A stretch of 64,000 nucleotides of DNA from Streptosporangium sandarakinum (lineage in GTDB: Bacteria; Actinomycetota; Actinomycetes; Streptosporangiales; Streptosporangiaceae), in NCBI RefSeq assembly GCF_013409935.1, contig NZ_JACCCO010000003.1, positions 1,488,001 to 1,552,000 of the forward strand. Reading direction: 5' to 3'. The position numbers and the translations under genes are program-made. Positions 17,394-26,079 of the stretch are shown here, piece after piece. The notes beneath the pieces are model-generated. The model was not told the origin of the DNA and did no database searches. It saw only the letters and a list, made by a program, of their open reading frames with translations. Each line of letters begins with the position of its first letter. Positions within the stretch are counted from its first letter, which is position 1.

Positions 17394-17599
17394 GTCCCGT
17401 CCCGCGGCTCTCCGCCGCGGCCGCCCGGACCGGTTCCGCCGGTCGCGGCCGCCGTCAGCCGCGGGCTCCGCCCCGAGGCCGCGCCCGCGGGACACGTCCG
17501 GGGCTGCGCCTTCGCCGCCTACGCCGCCTTCGCCGTCCTGCCCTGCGGGGCGCCGTACGGCCGGCGCGCGGCGCGGCGGAGAGCCGCGGGACGGGACCT
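17392..17599. repeat. Perfect 28-bp inverted repeat flanking 152 bp
   Basis: The arm at 17392-17419 (begins AGGTCCCGTCCCGCGG) is the exact reverse complement of the arm at 17572-17599 (ends CCGCGGGACGGGACCT). The left arm starts inside the stop codon of the preceding gene. The interval and the rest of 17394-17770 hold no convincing gene. Confidence 0.8.
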
Positions 17600-17770
17600 G
17601 GTCGCCGCCTTTCGTTCATCCGGTGTCTTCGGCCGCTCACGCCGCGGGGACCCGGCGCAGCGCGCGCCGGGCTCCCTCGCCGCCTGCCGCGGGGCCGAGA
17701 CGCCGCCGTGGCCCCCGCCCGTGAGCGGGGTGAGCCTGCTTTCGGGCACACGCTAGGAGCGATCACCGCC

Positions 17771-18715
17771 ATGGCCGATGTCAGATCAGCCCACACCCAT
17801 CCGCAGCACCGCGAACAGCCCCCGGCCCGGCCGGAGGAGGGCGGCGGGCTGCCACACGACCGGCTCGCCACCGCCGTTCCGCGGTCCCGCGCGGCGGCGG
17901 GCCGGGAACCGGCGGACACCCACACCCCGGGGATCACCGGCGGCGCCTCCGATGAGCCCCCCGCCCGCCGGGGCTTCGTGGCGCTCGACGTGGGCACCGC
18001 GCGCACCCGGTCGGTGTCGTCGGGCGGGTGCGCCATCGCCGACCGGCCGTCGGCGGTCGTCGGCCGGCCGTCCGGCGTCCCGGGCCCGGTGCGGCCCGTC
18101 CGGCACGGCGTGGTCGCCGACCCGGCGGCCTACCTGCGGCTGGTCCGGCTGGTGCTGCTGGAGGCCCGCTGGTCGGGTGCCTGGCCGCCGGAGCGGGTAC
18201 TGACCGGCGTGCCGGTGGCGGCGACGCCGGACGACCGGCGGGTGGTCAGCGCCGCGGTCGCCGAGGTCGCCGGATGCGAGGCCACGCTGGTGGAGGGGCC
18301 GCTGGCCGCGGCCGTCGGCGCCGGGCTGGACGTCACCGGTCCCCGGCCGTGCCTGCTGCTGGACGTGGGGGCGGGTCTCGTCGAGGCCGTCGTCATCGAC
18401 GGCGGTGTCATCACCGACGCCGCCGTCCTCCAGCTGAGCGCCACGACCGGCACCGGTCTGCCGTTCTACGCGCTGGACGGCGTCGTCGACATGACGGCCG
18501 GTCTGCTGCGGCGGCTGCCCGGCCGCCTGCGCTCGGCCGGCCTGGTCGTCACCGGCGGAGGCGCCCGGCAGGAACGGCTGCTGGAGCGCCTGCGCGCCGC
18601 GCTGCGGGTGCCGGTCGGCGCGGCGCCCGAACCCGAGCACGCCACGATCCGCGGCCTGGTGAGCCTGTGCCCGCAGCCGGCCCCGGCGGCCCGGACCACC
18701 GCCCGCGGCCGCTGA
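17771..18715 (+). CDS. MreB/FtsA-like actin-fold ATPase
   Basis: A 314-residue protein. After a disordered N-terminal 65 residues (Pro/Arg-rich) there is an actin-like fold: phosphate 1 motif FVALDVGTARTR, phosphate 2 motif CLLLDVGAGLVEAVVIDGG and adenosine motif GLVVTGGGARQERL. It lacks parts of true MreB and resembles the MreB/Mbl-like accessory proteins of actinomycetes. Polymer formation cannot be judged. AGGAG lies about 12 bases before the chosen ATG. Confidence 0.8.
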   Translation: MADVRSAHTHPQHREQPPARPEEGGGLPHDRLATAVPRSRAAAGREPADTHTPGITGGASDEPPARRGFVALDVGTARTRSVSSGGCAIADRPSAVVGRPSGVPGPVRPVRHGVVADPAAYLRLVRLVLLEARWSGAWPPERVLTGVPVAATPDDRRVVSAAVAEVAGCEATLVEGPLAAAVGAGLDVTGPRPCLLLDVGAGLVEAVVIDGGVITDAAVLQLSATTGTGLPFYALDGVVDMTAGLLRRLPGRLRSAGLVVTGGGARQERLLERLRAALRVPVGAAPEPEHATIRGLVSLCPQPAPAARTTARGR

Positions 18716-18720
18716 CGGCC

Positions 18721-18816
18721 TCGGTGCCCGTCGTCACCCTCCACGGCTCCTTGAGCCTCTTCACCCCGATCATCACCGTCTGCGGCAGCTGGGCCGCTTC
18801 GGTGCCCGTTGTCACC
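18721..18816. repeat. 18-bp direct repeat upstream of DksA-like gene
   Basis: TCGGTGCCCGTCGTCACC at 18721-18738 recurs at 18799-18816 with one change (GTT for GTC). The copies are 78 bases apart in the upstream region of the DksA-like gene and could be regulator sites. Confidence 0.55.
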
Positions 18817-18833
18817 AGGAAGGAACCCGTACC

Positions 18834-19175
18834 ATGACCGACATCCGCCCGAAGCCCCACCTCAGCGGCATCCAGCTGCAGGCGCTCCGTCAGGACCTGC
18901 AGGAGCAGCTGGAACGGCGCACCCGTCAGCTGGTCGGCCTGCAGGCCGAGGCGGAGGACGGCACCGGCGCCGACGGCACCTGGCAGGAGCTGCTGGCCTC
19001 CATGACCGCCGCCGACCGCGCCGTCGCCGAGCTCACCCGGGCCCTGGAGCGGCTGGAGGACGGCGCCTACGGCCGCTGCGCCCACTGCGAGGCGGGCATC
19101 CCGTTCGAGAGGCTCAAGATCCGGCCGCTGGCCCGTTACTGCGTCGCCTGCCAGCGCCTGCACGAGGCCGCCTAG
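18834..19175 (+). CDS. TraR/DksA-family zinc-finger protein
   Basis: A 113-residue protein. The N-terminal 80 residues are a charged helical hairpin (LRQDLQEQLERRTRQL), followed by a four-Cys zinc finger RCAHCEAGIPFERLKI ... YCVACQ. These proteins bind the RNA polymerase secondary channel or act as small zinc regulators. AGGAAGGA lies upstream of the ATG. Confidence 0.92.
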   Translation: MTDIRPKPHLSGIQLQALRQDLQEQLERRTRQLVGLQAEAEDGTGADGTWQELLASMTAADRAVAELTRALERLEDGAYGRCAHCEAGIPFERLKIRPLARYCVACQRLHEAA

Positions 19176-19384
19176 CGCGTGGGCCGGGTGGGGGCCGCGC
19201 GTGGCGGCCCCCACCCGGCGGCGCGGTGGTCCGGCGTGGCCGCCGGGACGGACCGGCGCGGCCCGTGCCCCCGCGCCCGCCGTACACGCGGTGCGGGTGC
19301 CCGGCCGGGTCGCGGCCGGTCCGGGTCCGGTCCGGGCGGCCCGCACGGGGCTGCCGCGGGACGAAGCTGCGGGACAATGGGGCC

Positions 19385-20368
19385 ATGCGCGCGAGCCGTC
19401 TGCTGTCACTGCTGCTGCTTCTGCAGACCCGGGGACGGATGACGGCCACCGAGCTGGCCCGGGAGCTGGAGGTGTCGGTCCGCACCGTCTACCGGGACGT
19501 GGAGGCGCTGTCGTCGGCCGGGGTGCCGGTGTACTCCGACCGCGGCCCGGCCGGCGGCTACCGGCTGCTGGACGGATACCGCACCCGCCTCAACGGCCTG
19601 ACCGCCGAGGAGGCCTCTTCGCTGTTCCTGGCCGCGCTGCCCGGGCCCGCCACCCAGCTGGGGCTGGGGGAGGTGGCCGCCAACGCCGAGCTGAAGCTGC
19701 TGGCGGCGCTGCCGCCGGAGCCGCGCTCGCACGCCACCCGGATGCGTGAGCGCTTCCACCTGGACGTGCCCGGCTGGTACCGCGGCGCCGACGAGGCGCC
19801 CTTTCTGACTGAGGTCTCCGAGGCGGTGTGGGACCAGCGGCCGCTGCGGATGACCTACCGCCGCTGGGGGCCGCGCGACGTCGAGCGGGTGGCCGAGCCG
19901 TACGGGCTGGTCCTCAAGGGCGGGTCGTGGTACATGGTGGCCGCCGTCGGCGGGGGAGAGCCGCGCACCTACCGGGTGTCGCGGATCGTCAGCGCCGAGG
20001 TGCTCGGCGGGCGGTTCGAACGGCCCGCCGGGTTCGACCTGGCCGCCTACTGGGAGCGCTACGCCGCCGACTTCCGCCGCCGGATGTACACCGCCGAGGC
20101 GGTGGTGCGGGTGGCGCCGGGCATGGAGGGCCTGCTGCGCTACACCGTCGGCGACGACGCCGCCGACGTCGCGCTGGCCGGCGCGGGCGAGCCGGACGAG
20201 CGCGGCTGGGCGGTGGTGCGCCTGCCGATCGAGTCGGTCCGGCACGCCCGCTGGCTGCTGCTGCGCCTGGGCACCGACATCGAGGTGCTGGAGCCGCCGG
20301 AGCTGCGGGCCCTGATGGCCGAGACGGCCGCCGCGCTCGTCACCCTGTACGGCGAGGCGGGCGGCTGA
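19385..20368 (+). CDS. YafY-type WYL-domain transcriptional regulator
   Basis: A 327-residue protein. N-terminal HTH (TATELARELEVSVRTVYRDV) is followed by GGYRLLDGY, a WYL domain near residue 150-200 (PYGLVLKGGSWYMVAAV, YRVSRI), and a C-terminal WCX-type extension. WYL regulators respond to nucleic acid or nucleotide ligands. The target is unknown; no divergent partner is obvious. Confidence 0.92.
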   Translation: MRASRLLSLLLLLQTRGRMTATELARELEVSVRTVYRDVEALSSAGVPVYSDRGPAGGYRLLDGYRTRLNGLTAEEASSLFLAALPGPATQLGLGEVAANAELKLLAALPPEPRSHATRMRERFHLDVPGWYRGADEAPFLTEVSEAVWDQRPLRMTYRRWGPRDVERVAEPYGLVLKGGSWYMVAAVGGGEPRTYRVSRIVSAEVLGGRFERPAGFDLAAYWERYAADFRRRMYTAEAVVRVAPGMEGLLRYTVGDDAADVALAGAGEPDERGWAVVRLPIESVRHARWLLLRLGTDIEVLEPPELRALMAETAAALVTLYGEAGG

Positions 20369-20377
20369 CCGGTCGCC

Positions 20378-20428
20378 CGCGCCGGTCACGGCCGTGACCG
20401 GCGCGGCGGCTCCGTGCGCCGGAGCCGC
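20378..20428. terminator. Two tandem hairpins
   Basis: A perfect 28-bp palindrome (CGCGCCGGTCACGG/CCGTGACCGGCGCG, 20378-20405) is followed at once by a second stem GGCGGCTCCG/CGGAGCCGCC. It lies between the convergent WYL regulator and DUF1062 genes and probably terminates both. Confidence 0.7.
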
Positions 20429-20491
20429 CGCCGGACGAGATGCGTTCCGCGCGGATGTTCAGGTGGACCGCGCGTCGCGGCTACGTCCCCG

Positions 20492-21052
20492 CTAGTCCCC
20501 GGCCATCACGGTGAAGGCGAACCCGGTGCTCGTCGGGCGGTGCAGCGGGACGTCGCACTTGATCCGGCGCAGCACCTCGCTCCTGCTGAGGCCGAGCCCG
20601 TGCGCGATGAGCCGCTCCGGGCGCACCGGCACCGGATCCGCGAAGACGACCTCCACCCGGACCGGCCACGCCCCGCCGGGCCATGCCGGCGGGGCGTCCA
20701 GCCGCCAGGCCCCCCTCCAGTCCAGGGTGAAGCGGTTGCGCCGGGCGAGCAGCGGATCCAGCAGCCTGGAGGCCACCAGCTCCGAATCGTTGGCGTGGTA
20801 GCCGTCGAGCTCGGCCGGATCGAAGGATCTGACCGGCGCCCGATCGTGCACGGTGAGCTTGCTCGTCCGGCCGCAGGACACGCAGCGGACCAGCAGCCAC
20901 ACGTCCAGCAGCTTGCCGTTGGCGTTGACGCGGAACCTGCCCTCGCCGGTGGTGGCCGACTCCGACCGGCAGTCCACGCACCGCAACGACAGCAGAGGCA
21001 GCCTGGTCCGGCGGACGACCCAGGGCAGCACGATATGAGGTTGTGAAGACAT
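20492..21052 (-). CDS. DUF1062-family protein
   Basis: A 186-residue protein with two Cys pairs near the N-terminus (CVDC and CVSC) that likely bind zinc, and the stretch FRVNANGKLLDVWLLVRC typical of DUF1062. The C-terminal part has RRIKCDVPLHRPTSTGF. Function unknown in the family. Confidence 0.88.
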   Translation of the reverse strand: MSSQPHIVLPWVVRRTRLPLLSLRCVDCRSESATTGEGRFRVNANGKLLDVWLLVRCVSCGRTSKLTVHDRAPVRSFDPAELDGYHANDSELVASRLLDPLLARRNRFTLDWRGAWRLDAPPAWPGGAWPVRVEVVFADPVPVRPERLIAHGLGLSRSEVLRRIKCDVPLHRPTSTGFAFTVMAGD

Positions 21053-21061
21053 GATCTCTCT

Positions 21062-21183
21062 AGACCTGACACGAGGCCGATTACGCGCGACCTCAAACGC
21101 TGTATGACCGGGCGCACGAGGGCAGCCCGGCGGAGCCGGCGGCAGCGCCGGCTTGAAGGTGAGCGGAAGAAGGTGTCAGGTCT
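21062..21183. repeat. 11-bp inverted repeat in the DUF1062 upstream region
   Basis: AGACCTGACAC (21062-21072) and its exact complement GTGTCAGGTCT (21173-21183) face each other across 100 bases. The 309-bp gap 21053-21361 holds no gene; it also contains a CCGGCGGCAGCGCCGG hairpin. Confidence 0.5.
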
Positions 21184-21327
21184 GAAGAGCAGGCGGGGTC
21201 ACGCGGTTCTGTCCTCTGTTCCTCACTGTGACGGGGCCGCAGGCACCCTACGGGAACGCGGAGGAGCCCTCAAACGGTTTTCCGAAGGCGCCGGCCGCCC
21301 GCCGTGCCGCTCGGGGAGGCGACGTCG

Positions 21328-21343
21328 CCCCCCCCCCCCCCCC
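21328..21343. repeat. Homopolymer of 16 C
   Basis: Sixteen consecutive C on the + strand, 18 bases beyond the stop codon of the NAD(P)-binding gene (G16 on its coding strand). Such tracts are prone to replication slippage and to assembly error. Confidence 0.9.
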
Positions 21344-21361
21344 GAGCCGGCGGTAAGGCGA

Positions 21362-21970
21362 TCAGCGGCCGTGGACGTTGACGGCCATGCCGCTCAGGTG
21401 CCCCTCCTCGGCGATGTTCAGCAGGGTGCTCGCCGCGTCGGCCCGGGTCAGGGCGCGCGGCTTGGCGAGCGGTCCGCGGCGGATCGCGACCGCTCCGGTG
21501 GCGGGCCGGTCGGTGAGCCGGGTCAGCCGGACGATGGTCCAGTCCAGGTCGCTGGCGCTCACGGCCCGTTCCAGGTCGCGGGCGTCGGCGTAGGGGGTGG
21601 CCAGCAGGCGGTGCAGCAGCCACATGAGCAGGTAGGGCTTGCGGGCGACGATCGGGTAGGGGGTGGTGGTGATCAGCCGCCGGGCCCCCGTCCCGGTCAT
21701 GGCCTGGATGATGGTGCGGGTGGCCTGGGCGGCGCGGTGCGGGTCGCGGCCGTCGCCGCCGTTGATGATGGAGATCACCGCGTCCGCGCCCGCCACGGCC
21801 GCGCGCATTTTCTCCGGGTCGCGGCCGTCTCCTTCGACGACGGCGTGCGGTCGTGCTCGCAGGGCGGCGGCGTCGCGGGTGAAGGCGGTGACCCGGTGGC
21901 CGCGGCGCAGCGCCTCGGTGAGGACGTGGCGGCCGGTGCGGCCGGTGGAGCCGATGAGGGTGAGGTTCAC
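21362..21970 (-). CDS. NAD(P)H-binding (NmrA-like SDR) protein
   Basis: A 202-residue Rossmann protein: N-terminal MNLTLIGSTGRTGRHVL is the atypical-SDR glycine motif, followed by VTAFTRDAAALRA and ADAVISIING. GTG start overlapping the preceding gene's stop (GTGA). Last gene of a three-gene operon with a SnoaL-like protein and a DUF1772 membrane protein. An NADPH sensor or reductase; substrate unknown. Confidence 0.9.
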   Translation of the reverse strand: MNLTLIGSTGRTGRHVLTEALRRGHRVTAFTRDAAALRARPHAVVEGDGRDPEKMRAAVAGADAVISIINGGDGRDPHRAAQATRTIIQAMTGTGARRLITTTPYPIVARKPYLLMWLLHRLLATPYADARDLERAVSASDLDWTIVRLTRLTDRPATGAVAIRRGPLAKPRALTRADAASTLLNIAEEGHLSGMAVNVHGR

Positions 21971-22329
21971 GGCTCCACCGTCCGGGTGATCGAATGGACG
22001 CGGTGGATCCGTCCGTCGGGGGCGAGCCGGGCGAACGGATGGACCTCGACCCGCAGGGTCCTGTCCTTTCCGGTCAGGACGGTCATGGTGTGGCGGGCGG
22101 CGGCCCGGTCGCCGTCGAGGAGTGTCTCGTGGAGCCGGATGTCCGGCTCGCGAGCGTTCCTGCGGGCCGGGCCGGTGTGGTCGATCAGCCGTCGGCGGTC
22201 GAGGATGATGCCGTCGTTGTGGTGTTCGAGGTCGGGGGTGTGGCAGCGGTCCACGATCGTGGCCGGGTCTTCGTGGCTGAAGGCCGGTTCGTGCGGCAGG
22301 TGGGTCGGGAAGGCGTGGAAGTCGGGCAT
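21967..22329 (-). CDS. SnoaL-like (NTF2 fold) protein
   Basis: A 120-residue protein starting at ATG 22329, which overlaps the stop of the DUF1772 gene by one base. Features of a nuclear transport factor 2-like domain: HNDGIILDRRRLIDHTGPAR, RAAARHTMTVLTGKDR and VEVHPFARLAPDGRIHRVH. Such proteins are isomerases, cyclases or hydroxylases, or ligand-binding domains. It is the middle gene of the operon. Confidence 0.82.
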   Translation of the reverse strand: MPDFHAFPTHLPHEPAFSHEDPATIVDRCHTPDLEHHNDGIILDRRRLIDHTGPARRNAREPDIRLHETLLDGDRAAARHTMTVLTGKDRTLRVEVHPFARLAPDGRIHRVHSITRTVEP

Positions 22330-22871
22330 CAGGCCACCTCGAATGTGCTTGTCGTGGTCATGTCCTTGGGCTCGGGGCCGCGATGGTGCGGGGCGTGGTG
22401 GGTGGCGGGCCGGTCGGCGATGGCGACGATCAGGATGGTCAGGATGAAAGCGGCCAACGCCGTCAGGGTGCGCAGGGTATGGAACAGTTCCCATCGTTGG
22501 AAGACCTGGGCGTAGCCCTCCGGGATCGGGCCGGCGGCCCATTCCCGGAAACGCGCATGCAGCGGGATGTTGCCGAACACGGTGATCAGCAGTGAGGTCA
22601 GCGCCAGCGCGCCGGCGCCGAGCGCCATCCGGCGGGTCCGGCCGCGGCCGGCGATCGCCAGGCCGAAGGTGGTGAGGACGGCCAGCGCCATCGCGCTCTG
22701 CATGACCGGCTCGTTGACCTTCATCATCGTGGTGTGGAAGGTCAGGCGCACATCCAGTGGAACGGCCCCGAACGTGGGGATCACGTTGGCCGCGCCGTAT
22801 CCGAACGCGCCCGCGAGCAGCCCGGTGGCCAGCAGCGCCGCCCCGTGGATGTACCTGGCTGGGGTTCTCAT
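22329..22871 (-). CDS. DUF1772 (anthrone oxygenase-like) membrane protein
   Basis: A 180-residue membrane protein starting at ATG 22871 (MRTPARYI), with four hydrophobic segments and the DUF1772 pattern LAGAFGYGAANVIPTFGAVP ... GNIPLHARFREW. Family members include anthrone oxygenases. First gene of the operon leading to the SnoaL-like and NAD(P)-binding genes; divergent from a WYL regulator at 23156, its likely controller. Confidence 0.85.
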   Translation of the reverse strand: MRTPARYIHGAALLATGLLAGAFGYGAANVIPTFGAVPLDVRLTFHTTMMKVNEPVMQSAMALAVLTTFGLAIAGRGRTRRMALGAGALALTSLLITVFGNIPLHARFREWAAGPIPEGYAQVFQRWELFHTLRTLTALAAFILTILIVAIADRPATHHAPHHRGPEPKDMTTTSTFEVA

Positions 22872-23155
22872 GACCGGTAATCGTCGTCCGGCCGGGGTTC
22901 GGCCGCGTCCTGCCCGCGGAGTCATCCGCCTTACTCCTCCGCCCCGCTCCCGCCGGGATCGGCGGCCGGACGGGCTACGACGCCGGGGGTAGCCCGCGAT
23001 ACGCCTCTCGGTGGTCGCGTGATGTCCGCCGCGGAGGGGGAGGGGCGGACATGTCGCTCCTGCCGGTTCCGGACGCTGCGCAGCGCCCGGCGGAGGAGAA
23101 CGATCGCCGGAGTAGAGGTCAGGATGTGGCCGCTACGTGCGGCACGATGGATTCC

Positions 23156-24118
23156 ATGCCGAAGACCTCAGCGCGACTGCTGGCCCTGCTCTCGCTGCTC
23201 CAGACGCGCCGGGACTGGCCGGGGGCGTTGCTGGCCGAGCGGCTGGAGGTCAGCCCGCGCACCGTGCGCCGTGACATCGACCGGCTGCGGGAGCTCGGCT
23301 ATCCCATCGCGACGTTCAAGGGACCCGACGGCGGGTACCGGCTGGACTCCGGCACGCGGCTGCCCCCGCTGCTGTTCGACGACGAGCAGGCCGTCGCCCT
23401 GGCCGTCGCGCTGCGGACCGCCGTCACCGGCGGCGCCGGCATCGAGGAGGCCGCGGCCCGCGCGTTGACCACCGTACGGCAGGTCATGCCCGCGCGGCTG
23501 CGCCACCGGATCGACACCCTCCAGGTCACCGCCGTCGAGCGGCCCGAGTCCCGGCCGGCCCCGCAGGCCGGCCATGAATTGATCATGGTGCTCGGCGCCG
23601 CCGTCCACGCCCGCGAGGTGCTGCGCTTCGACTACGGTCCGCAGTCATCGCTGCGGCGGGCGGAGCCCCACCACCTCGTCACGTGGGGCGGGCGCTGGTA
23701 CCTCGTCGCCTGGGACCTCGACCGCGAGGACTGGCGCACCTTCCGTGCCGACCGGATCGTCCCGCGCCTCCCGGCCGGGCCCCGCTTCGCCCCGCGTGAG
23801 CTGCCCGGGGGAACGGTGACCGCCTTCGTGACCGGCAGGTTCCTGGGCGCAGACGGCTCCGGCGGCTCCGGAGGCCGGCCCTGCCGCGGCGAGGTGATCC
23901 TCGGCCTGCCCGCCGCCGAGGTGTCCCCCTATGTCCGCGACGGGGTCGTCGAGGAGCTCGGTCCGGACCGTTGCCGGCTCGTCCTGGGCTCGTGGTCGTG
24001 GACCGGCCTGGCCTCCGCCGTCGGCAGGTTCGACGCCGACATCGAGGTCGTCGGCCCGGCCGAGCTCAAGGACGCCTTCGCGCGCCTGGCCCGCCGCTTC
24101 GCCGCCGCCTCCGCGTAG
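23156..24118 (+). CDS. YafY-type WYL-domain transcriptional regulator
   Basis: A 320-residue regulator with N-terminal HTH (LLAERLEVSPRTVRRDIDRL), GPDGGYRLDSG, and a WYL domain (HHLVTWGGRWYLVAWDLDREDWRTF split at residues 180-205). ATG 23147 (three codons earlier) is an alternative start. It diverges from the DUF1772-SnoaL-SDR operon across 284 bases and likely regulates it. Confidence 0.92.
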   Translation: MPKTSARLLALLSLLQTRRDWPGALLAERLEVSPRTVRRDIDRLRELGYPIATFKGPDGGYRLDSGTRLPPLLFDDEQAVALAVALRTAVTGGAGIEEAAARALTTVRQVMPARLRHRIDTLQVTAVERPESRPAPQAGHELIMVLGAAVHAREVLRFDYGPQSSLRRAEPHHLVTWGGRWYLVAWDLDREDWRTFRADRIVPRLPAGPRFAPRELPGGTVTAFVTGRFLGADGSGGSGGRPCRGEVILGLPAAEVSPYVRDGVVEELGPDRCRLVLGSWSWTGLASAVGRFDADIEVVGPAELKDAFARLARRFAAASA

Positions 24119-24268
24119 TGCGGCCCGGTCCCGGGGCCGGCTCGCTCACCGTCCCCGAGGGGGCGTCGCCGTTCCGGCGAGCGGCGCACCTCACGGACAG
24201 GGCGGCCGGACAGCCCGGCCCGGGAGCGGAACGGAAGAAGCGACGATCACCGCGCCGGGCGGTGCGTC

Positions 24269-24928
24269 TCAGGTCACCAGGCCCCTGCGGTAGGCGTAGA
24301 CCACCGCCTGCACGCGGTCACGCAGGTCGAGCTTGGTGAGGATGCGCGACACGTACGTCTTGACGGTCTCCTGGCTGATCACCAGCGTCGCGGCGATCTC
24401 GCTGTTGGACCGGCCGTCGGCGATGAGGCGCAGCACCTCCAGCTCGCGCGGGGTCAGCGCGGTCTCGTCCGGCGCGGTCCGGGCGGGGCGGATCCGCGCC
24501 GCGTACCTGCCGACGAGCTGCCGCGTCACCTCGGGCGCCAGCAGCGCGGCGCCCGTCGCGACGGTGCGGATGCCGTGCAGGAGCTGCGCCGGCGGGGCGT
24601 CCTTGAGCAGGAACCCGCTCGCCCCCGCGCGCAGCGCCTCGTACACGTACTCGTCCAGGTTGAACGTCGTCACCACGAGCACCTTGATCGGGCTCTCGAC
24701 CCCGGCGCCGGCCAGCAGGCGGGTGGCCTCGATGCCGTCGAGCACCGGCATCCGCACGTCCATCACCACGATGTCGGGGCTCAGCCGGCGGGCGAGGTCG
24801 ACCGCGGCGCGGCCGTCGCCGCACTCGCCCACCACCTCCAGGTCCGGCTGCGCGTCGATGATCGTGGCGAAGCCGGTGCGGATCAGCGCCTGGTCGTCGC
24901 AGACCAGGACCCGGATCGGCGCGCTCAC
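24269..24928 (-). CDS. NarL/LuxR-family response regulator
   Basis: A 219-residue protein. Receiver domain with acidic pocket CDDQ, phospho-acceptor Asp in DIVVMDVRMP, Thr in VVTTF and Lys in FLLKDAPP; LuxR HTH with LTPRELEVLRLIADGRSNSE and SQETVKTYVSRIL. Start overlaps the kinase stop (ATGA). Partner of the kinase at 24925-26079. Confidence 0.95.
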   Translation of the reverse strand: MSAPIRVLVCDDQALIRTGFATIIDAQPDLEVVGECGDGRAAVDLARRLSPDIVVMDVRMPVLDGIEATRLLAGAGVESPIKVLVVTTFNLDEYVYEALRAGASGFLLKDAPPAQLLHGIRTVATGAALLAPEVTRQLVGRYAARIRPARTAPDETALTPRELEVLRLIADGRSNSEIAATLVISQETVKTYVSRILTKLDLRDRVQAVVYAYRRGLVT

Positions 24929-26079
24929 GACGGGCTGCCCGCGGGGATGCGGGCCCGCACCACGAAGCCGCCACCCGCCTTCCGGTCGGCGCTGAACTCG
25001 CCGCCCAGGGCGTCCACCCGCTCGCGGAGCCCGGCCAGGCCCCGTCCGCTCCCGCCGGGGGAGACGGCCCTGGAGCCGGGGCCGCCGGTGCTGACCTCCA
25101 CGCTGATCTCCTTCTCGCTGTAGCGCACCCGGACCACGGTCGGGCTGCCGTGGGCGTATTTGAGGGCGTTCGTCAGGGCCTCCTGGACGACCCTATAGGT
25201 CACGAACTCGGCGCTGCCCGCCGATTCCGCGGGGCTGCCCTCCTCGGTGAACTCCACCGGCTGCCCGGCCTGGCGGGTCTGCTCCACGAGGGCGTGCAGC
25301 TCCCCGGCGGAGGGCATGCCGACGTCGGTGTCGTGATCGGCCTTGAGCAGGTCGAGCATGTGACGCAGGTCGGTGATGGCCCGCCGGCCGGTGTCGGTGA
25401 CGGCGCTCAGCGTCGCGTCGAGGCGGTCGGGGACGGCGGTCAGGTAGCGCGCGGCCTCGGCCTGCACGACCATCGCCGTCACATGGTGCGTCACGACGTC
25501 GTGGAGCTCGCGGGCGATCCGGGTGCGTTCGGCGGCGCGGGTGGCCTCGGCGACGTGGCGGCGGTGCTCCGCCTCGGCGGCGCGGGTGGAGCGCAGCCAG
25601 GCCCCGATGCCCCACGCCAGGGCCAGGGCCAGGTAGAACACCACGTAACCCTCCACCTTCTCGGCCGCGCCGAGCCGGCCGAGCGTGAACGCCAGCTGCA
25701 CGTACGCCAGGGAGAGGAGGGCCACGGTGACGCGCCGGTGGCGCTCCAGATGGGCGCCCGCGCTGATGAGCGCGATGGGCATCGCGTTGCTCGCCAGCAC
25801 GTGGTAGGCGTGGAACTGGTCGATGGCGAAGCCGAGCGACACCAGGGCCAGGCACACGGCCGGCCACCGCCGGCGCACGGCGAGCGGAAGGCACTCCAGG
25901 GCGATCACCACGAACGCCAGCGCGTCGAAGGGGCGGGTCGGCAGGTCGCCGACCTGCGTCCCCTTGCCGTAGAGTGCCGGCAGGAGCGAGGCGACGGCCA
26001 GCAGCAGCCCGAACGGCAGGTCCCGGACCACGATGTCGCACCGCCGCCACAGGTCCGTGGCCCGCCGTAGATCGATCAC
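24925..26079 (-). CDS. Sensor histidine kinase (NarL/DesK type)
   Basis: A 384-residue kinase starting at GTG 26079 in a GTGA overlap with the CPBP gene. About five TM segments at residues 15-155 are followed by a HisKA_3 domain with the phospho-acceptor His in RIARELHDVVTHHVTAMVVQ and an ATP-binding domain (VQEALTNALKYA, GRGLAGLRERVDALGG). It is co-transcribed with its response regulator and with an intramembrane protease. The signal is unknown, probably cell-envelope stress given the neighbours. Confidence 0.94.
   Translation of the reverse strand: MIDLRRATDLWRRCDIVVRDLPFGLLLAVASLLPALYGKGTQVGDLPTRPFDALAFVVIALECLPLAVRRRWPAVCLALVSLGFAIDQFHAYHVLASNAMPIALISAGAHLERHRRVTVALLSLAYVQLAFTLGRLGAAEKVEGYVVFYLALALAWGIGAWLRSTRAAEAEHRRHVAEATRAAERTRIARELHDVVTHHVTAMVVQAEAARYLTAVPDRLDATLSAVTDTGRRAITDLRHMLDLLKADHDTDVGMPSAGELHALVEQTRQAGQPVEFTEEGSPAESAGSAEFVTYRVVQEALTNALKYAHGSPTVVRVRYSEKEISVEVSTGGPGSRAVSPGGSGRGLAGLRERVDALGGEFSADRKAGGGFVVRARIPAGSPS

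Noticed and set aside
17708-17770. Extended N-terminus for the actin-fold protein starting at 17708
   Set aside because: ATG 17771 is better placed behind AGGAG; the extra residues are low complexity.
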